A stretch of DNA of 14,246 nucleotides from Ruminococcaceae bacterium UBA6857 (GTDB taxonomy: Bacteria; Bacillota; Clostridia; Oscillospirales; Acutalibacteraceae), in the NCBI GenBank assembly GCA_002451715.1, contig DKDD01000151.1:9342-23587 (forward strand), in the 5' to 3' direction. Below the pieces are notes generated by a model. The model was not told the DNA's origin, ran no database searches, and saw only the letters and a list, made by a program, of their open reading frames with translations. Made by a program: the position numbers and the translations under genes. Shown piece after piece: positions 12,168 through 14,246 of this stretch; the first letter of the stretch is position 1; every line of letters begins with the position of its first letter.

Positions 12168-12608
12168 ATGATTTTTGACGTTAAAATAAAAAAACTTTCG
12201 AAAAACGCAATTGTTCCGACATACGGTTCGGCATTTGCCGCCGGAGCGGACCTTTATGCCTGCCTTGATTTTCCGCTTGAAATCAAGCCGGGAGAAACCG
12301 CTTTTGTTCACACCGGCCTTTGCGCCGAACTTCCCGAAGGTTATGCCGGCCTTGTTTTTGCAAGAAGCGGACTTGCAAGCAAAAAAGACCTTGCTCCGGC
12401 AAACAAAGTCGGTGTTGTTGACAGCGATTACCGCGGCGAAATCATGGTTGCTCTTCATAACCACGGAAAGCAAAGCAGAACAATTGAACACGGCGAAAGA
12501 ATTGCACAGCTTCTTATAATGCCGTATGTTTCGGCAAATTTTGTTCTTTGCGATGAACTTTCCGATACCGAAAGGGGAACGGGCGGCTTCGGCTCAACCG
12601 GAAAATAA
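12168..12608 (+). CDS. dut: Deoxyuridine 5'-triphosphate nucleotidohydrolase (trimeric dUTPase)
   Basis: 146 aa. It converts dUTP to dUMP and pyrophosphate, keeping uracil out of DNA and supplying dUMP for thymidylate synthesis. All five trimeric-dUTPase motifs are present: I AGADLYA (25-31), II ARSGLA (65-70), III GVVDSDYRGEI (82-92, catalytic D85 and Y88), IV ERIAQLLI (110-117) and V RGTGGFGSTG (136-145), the C-terminal P-loop-like arm. AAGGAG lies 8 nt before ATG 12168. The EFR1-type gene begins 26 nt after the stop with its own ribosome binding site, so they are probably one transcript. No functional link between them is obvious. Confidence 0.97.
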   Translation: MIFDVKIKKLSKNAIVPTYGSAFAAGADLYACLDFPLEIKPGETAFVHTGLCAELPEGYAGLVFARSGLASKKDLAPANKVGVVDSDYRGEIMVALHNHGKQSRTIEHGERIAQLLIMPYVSANFVLCDELSDTERGTGGFGSTGK

Positions 12609-12634
12609 ATCTTTCGTTTTAATGAGGTGAAAAA

Positions 12635-13384
12635 ATGGTTTTGTATTTTACGGGAACGGGCAACAGCAGATTTGTTGCGGAAAAAATTGCAGACTTTCTC
12701 GGCGACGGGCTTTTGAATATCGGCGAAAGAATCAAAGAAAACAACTTCGGCGAAATTCACGATGAAAAACGATTTGTTATTGTTGTTCCCACTTATGCTT
12801 GGCGGATTCCGCGTATTGTTGAAAACTTTCTCAAAAAGACCGCTTTTTCCGGCAGCAAAAAGTTTTGGTTTGTCATGGACTGCGGCGGAGAAATCGGTAA
12901 CGCCGAAAAGTATCTTGTTTCGCTTTGCGGCGAAAAAGGCTTTGATTATATGGGCGTTTTTCCTGTTGTTATGCCGGAAAACTATGTTGCGATGTTTTCC
13001 GTTCCGAGCAAAGAAGAAGCAAGAGAGATTGTTGCAAAAGCCGTGCCGTTGATTGAAAGTGCGGCAAAAACAATAAAAGACGGCAAAAAGTTTTCAAAGC
13101 CGAGGAATAATCTTTACGACCGTTTCATGAGCGGACCCGTCAACACTTTGTTTTATTCGCTTTTTGTGAAAGCAGACGCTTTCACAGCCGACGAAAGATG
13201 TGTCGGTTGCGGCAAGTGCGAAAAGCTTTGTCCGCTCGGCAACATCAAACTTGAAAACAAAAAGCCCGTTTGGGGCAAAAACTGCACACACTGCATGGCG
13301 TGCATTTGTTATTGTCCGACCGAAGCGATTGAGTATGGAAAAAAGAGTGTCGGCAAAAGAAGATATCGGTTTGAAAACCCGTAA
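12635..13384 (+). CDS. EFR1-family flavodoxin / two-cluster ferredoxin fusion
   Basis: 249 aa. Residues 1-150 are a flavodoxin-like domain that opens with the FMN phosphate loop FTGTGNS (5-11); the PTYAWRIPR loop (52-60) is also typical. Residues 185-235 are a ferredoxin domain with two [4Fe-4S] motifs (C189/C192/C195/C199 and C217/C220/C223/C227, each followed by the usual Pro). This architecture is common in gut Clostridia as EFR1 family ferredoxin. It should carry low-potential electrons in the cytoplasm; partners are unknown. GAGGTG lies about 7 nt before ATG 12635. The short basic tail KKSVGKRRYRFENP is not part of the cluster domain. Downstream is the promoter of the DtxR-like gene, with no terminator visible between. 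Confidence 0.93.
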   Translation: MVLYFTGTGNSRFVAEKIADFLGDGLLNIGERIKENNFGEIHDEKRFVIVVPTYAWRIPRIVENFLKKTAFSGSKKFWFVMDCGGEIGNAEKYLVSLCGEKGFDYMGVFPVVMPENYVAMFSVPSKEEAREIVAKAVPLIESAAKTIKDGKKFSKPRNNLYDRFMSGPVNTLFYSLFVKADAFTADERCVGCGKCEKLCPLGNIKLENKKPVWGKNCTHCMACICYCPTEAIEYGKKSVGKRRYRFENP

Positions 13385-13391
13385 TTTTGCT

Positions 13392-13420
13392 CCGAACGGC
13401 AATGATTTTATCCCGAACGG
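13392..13420. repeat. Two direct copies of CCGAACGG spaced 21 bp, candidate operator
   Basis: CCGAACGG at 13392-13399 and 13413-13420, exactly 21 bp apart (two helical turns), upstream of the -35 of the DtxR-like gene. Each copy has palindromic outer triplets (CCG..CGG). The spacing puts both sites on one face of the helix. The binding protein is unknown. Confidence 0.5.
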
Positions 13421-13439
13421 AAACGAAACAAAACAAAGC

Positions 13440-13468
13440 TTGATTTTTTTTCGCCGCAGTGATAAAAT
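13440..13468 (+). promoter_or_regulatory. Promoter of the DtxR-like regulator
   Basis: TTGATT (13440-13445), 17 bp, then TAAAAT (13463-13468) with a TGn extension. The start near 13475 gives a leader of about 30 nt. Confidence 0.75.
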
Positions 13469-13503
13469 AAAAGATAATAATTTTAACGAAAGGAGCGGTC
13501 GGA

Positions 13504-13884
13504 ATGCACTTGCAGGAATCGGGCGAAATGTATCTTGAAACAATCCTCGTTCTTTCAAAGGAGCAGACAAGGGTTCGTTCGCTTGATGTTGCGGATTACA
13601 TGGGATTTTCAAAACCGAGTGTCAGCCGTGCTGTCGGACTTCTTAAAAGCGGCGGATATATTGTAGTTGACGGCAACGGATATATCACGCTTACCGATGA
13701 CGGACGCTTTATTGCGGAAAAAATCTATGAACGCCATACGGTTTTAACCGACGTTCTTGTTCGTCTCGGCGTCAGTAAAGAGGTTGCTCTTGAAGATGCT
13801 TGCAAAATGGAACATGTTATCAGCGACGAATCTTTTGAAGCAATTAAAAAACATGTGAAAAAATTGCCTGTAAACAACAATTAA
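13504..13884 (+). CDS. DtxR/MntR-family metal-dependent transcriptional regulator, short form
   Basis: 126 aa: an N-terminal winged helix-turn-helix (about 5-65; SLDVADYMGFSKPSVSRAVGLL is the recognition region) and a dimerisation/metal domain (about 66-125). It lacks the C-terminal SH3-like domain of full DtxR. By eye it matches DtxR better than MntR at the metal site. The N-terminal motif is EMYLETI with Met9 (Asp in MntR). The late motif is EDACKMEHVISDES with C100, E103 and H104, and H78 is also conserved; MntR has Glu rather than Cys at the C100 position. This suggests Fe2+ rather than Mn2+ sensing. The DtxR ancillary-site histidine (His98) appears to be Leu96, so that site may be missing. 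AGGAG lies 8 nt before the ATG. No feo or mnt gene is adjacent, so the targets are elsewhere. Confidence 0.9.
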   Translation: MHLQESGEMYLETILVLSKEQTRVRSLDVADYMGFSKPSVSRAVGLLKSGGYIVVDGNGYITLTDDGRFIAEKIYERHTVLTDVLVRLGVSKEVALEDACKMEHVISDESFEAIKKHVKKLPVNNN

Positions 13885-13891
13885 ATTGCAT

Positions 13892-13943
13892 AAAAAAGCT
13901 GCCGCAGTCGGATAGTCAATACCGCTGCGGCAGTTTTTATTTT
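13892..13943. terminator. Bidirectional rho-independent terminator
   Basis: CTGCCGCAG (13899-13907) pairs perfectly with CTGCGGCAG (13925-13933), 9 bp. AAAAAAG lies before and TTTTTATTTT after, so it has a U-tract in both directions. It closes the DtxR-like gene (plus) and the minus-strand gene ending at 13961. Confidence 0.9.
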
Positions 13944-13960
13944 ATAAGCCGAAAATAATA

Positions 13961-14245
13961 TCAGAATGTGCCTTCGCTTATATATACTTTCAAAAGTTTC
14001 GGAAGCATTCTCAAAAACGTGAAAAGCCATTCGCCGAACGCATATTTTGCAAGCGAAAGGAACGACGGAACAACGCCGAATGCATAATCGGCAATGTCGG
14101 TTTTGTTGTTACCGTCAAAAGTCGGAATATTCTTTCCTGTTTCTTTTTTGAGCGTGAGCGAATCAATTTTTGTAACAACGTCGTTTCCGTTCTCGTCTTT
14201 TTCGTCGGCAAGAATAAAGGCTTCAAGAGTAAGAGTTCCGCCGTT
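13961..14245 (-). CDS. Unrecognised protein, C-terminal 94 residues only
   Basis: The frame is open from the right edge to a TGA at 13961-13963; the start is outside the window. The visible part begins with a polar, probably beta-rich stretch (NGGTLTLEAFILADEKDENG) rich in Asp, Asn and Lys. It ends with a hydrophobic/amphipathic region (about residues 55-90: FGVVPSFLSLAKYAF, GEWLFTFLRMLPKLLKVYI). That could be a membrane-associated helix pair. Codon use resembles the neighbouring genes, and a terminator follows, which supports a real gene. I do not recognise the family. Confidence 0.7.
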   Translation of the reverse strand, partial: NGGTLTLEAFILADEKDENGNDVVTKIDSLTLKKETGKNIPTFDGNNKTDIADYAFGVVPSFLSLAKYAFGEWLFTFLRMLPKLLKVYISEGTF

Positions 14246-14246
14246 G

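Noticed and set aside
13094..13612. Minus-strand open frame (172 codons) across the end of the EFR1 gene and the DtxR-like promoter
   Set aside because: It runs antisense through a clear promoter, RBS and two well-supported genes; no start signal.

Overview
The window looks like chromosomal DNA from an anaerobic, fermentative Firmicute of class Clostridia. The reasons are strong GGAGG-type ribosome binding sites before almost every gene, moderate GC coding DNA with AT-rich intergenic gaps, an electron-bifurcating-type hydrogenase operon, MgtE, clostridial-type heterodimeric ABC exporters, an EFR1-type flavodoxin/ferredoxin fusion and a DtxR-like metalloregulator. UGA is an ordinary stop codon here (several genes end in TGA). 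No insertion sequence, phage gene, CRISPR array, tRNA or rRNA was seen.

Region 1 (1-3235, minus strand) is the upstream half of an [FeFe]-hydrogenase operon: NuoE-like subunit, a stand-alone GHKL ATPase, HndB-like thioredoxin-fold ferredoxin, then a NuoF-like flavoprotein cut by the window edge. The hydrogenase catalytic subunit would be expected just beyond position 1. Region 2 (3236-3620) is a divergent control region. It holds a consensus promoter for the plus strand, a candidate minus-strand promoter with an inverted repeat behind it, and an mgtE leader. That leader holds a 27-codon upstream ORF with its own ribosome binding site and two mutually exclusive RNA stems. It is the most interesting part of the window.

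Region 3 (3621-8870, plus strand) is mgtE followed 16 nt later by two overlapping half-transporter genes. These form a textbook asymmetric heterodimeric ABC exporter: one subunit has a degenerate Walker B/H-switch, the other a degenerate signature motif, so together they make one competent and one degenerate ATP site. Region 4 (8871-10413, plus) has a small unrecognised membrane protein and a Nudix hydrolase, closed by a strong bidirectional terminator. Region 5 (10418-11999, minus) has an AraC-type regulator with a GyrI-like ligand domain, and upstream of it a TspO/MBR protein. Region 6 (12109-13384, plus) is dut plus an EFR1-family flavodoxin/ferredoxin protein. Region 7 (13392-13884, plus) is a short DtxR-like regulator, closed by a second bidirectional terminator. 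This is shared with an unrecognised minus-strand gene that enters from the right edge.

Together the genes are housekeeping and redox/metal physiology: hydrogen metabolism, Mg2+ uptake, drug or metabolite export, nucleotide sanitation, and iron or manganese sensing. Coordinates and motifs were read directly from the sequence. Family names come from motif recognition only; no database search was possible.
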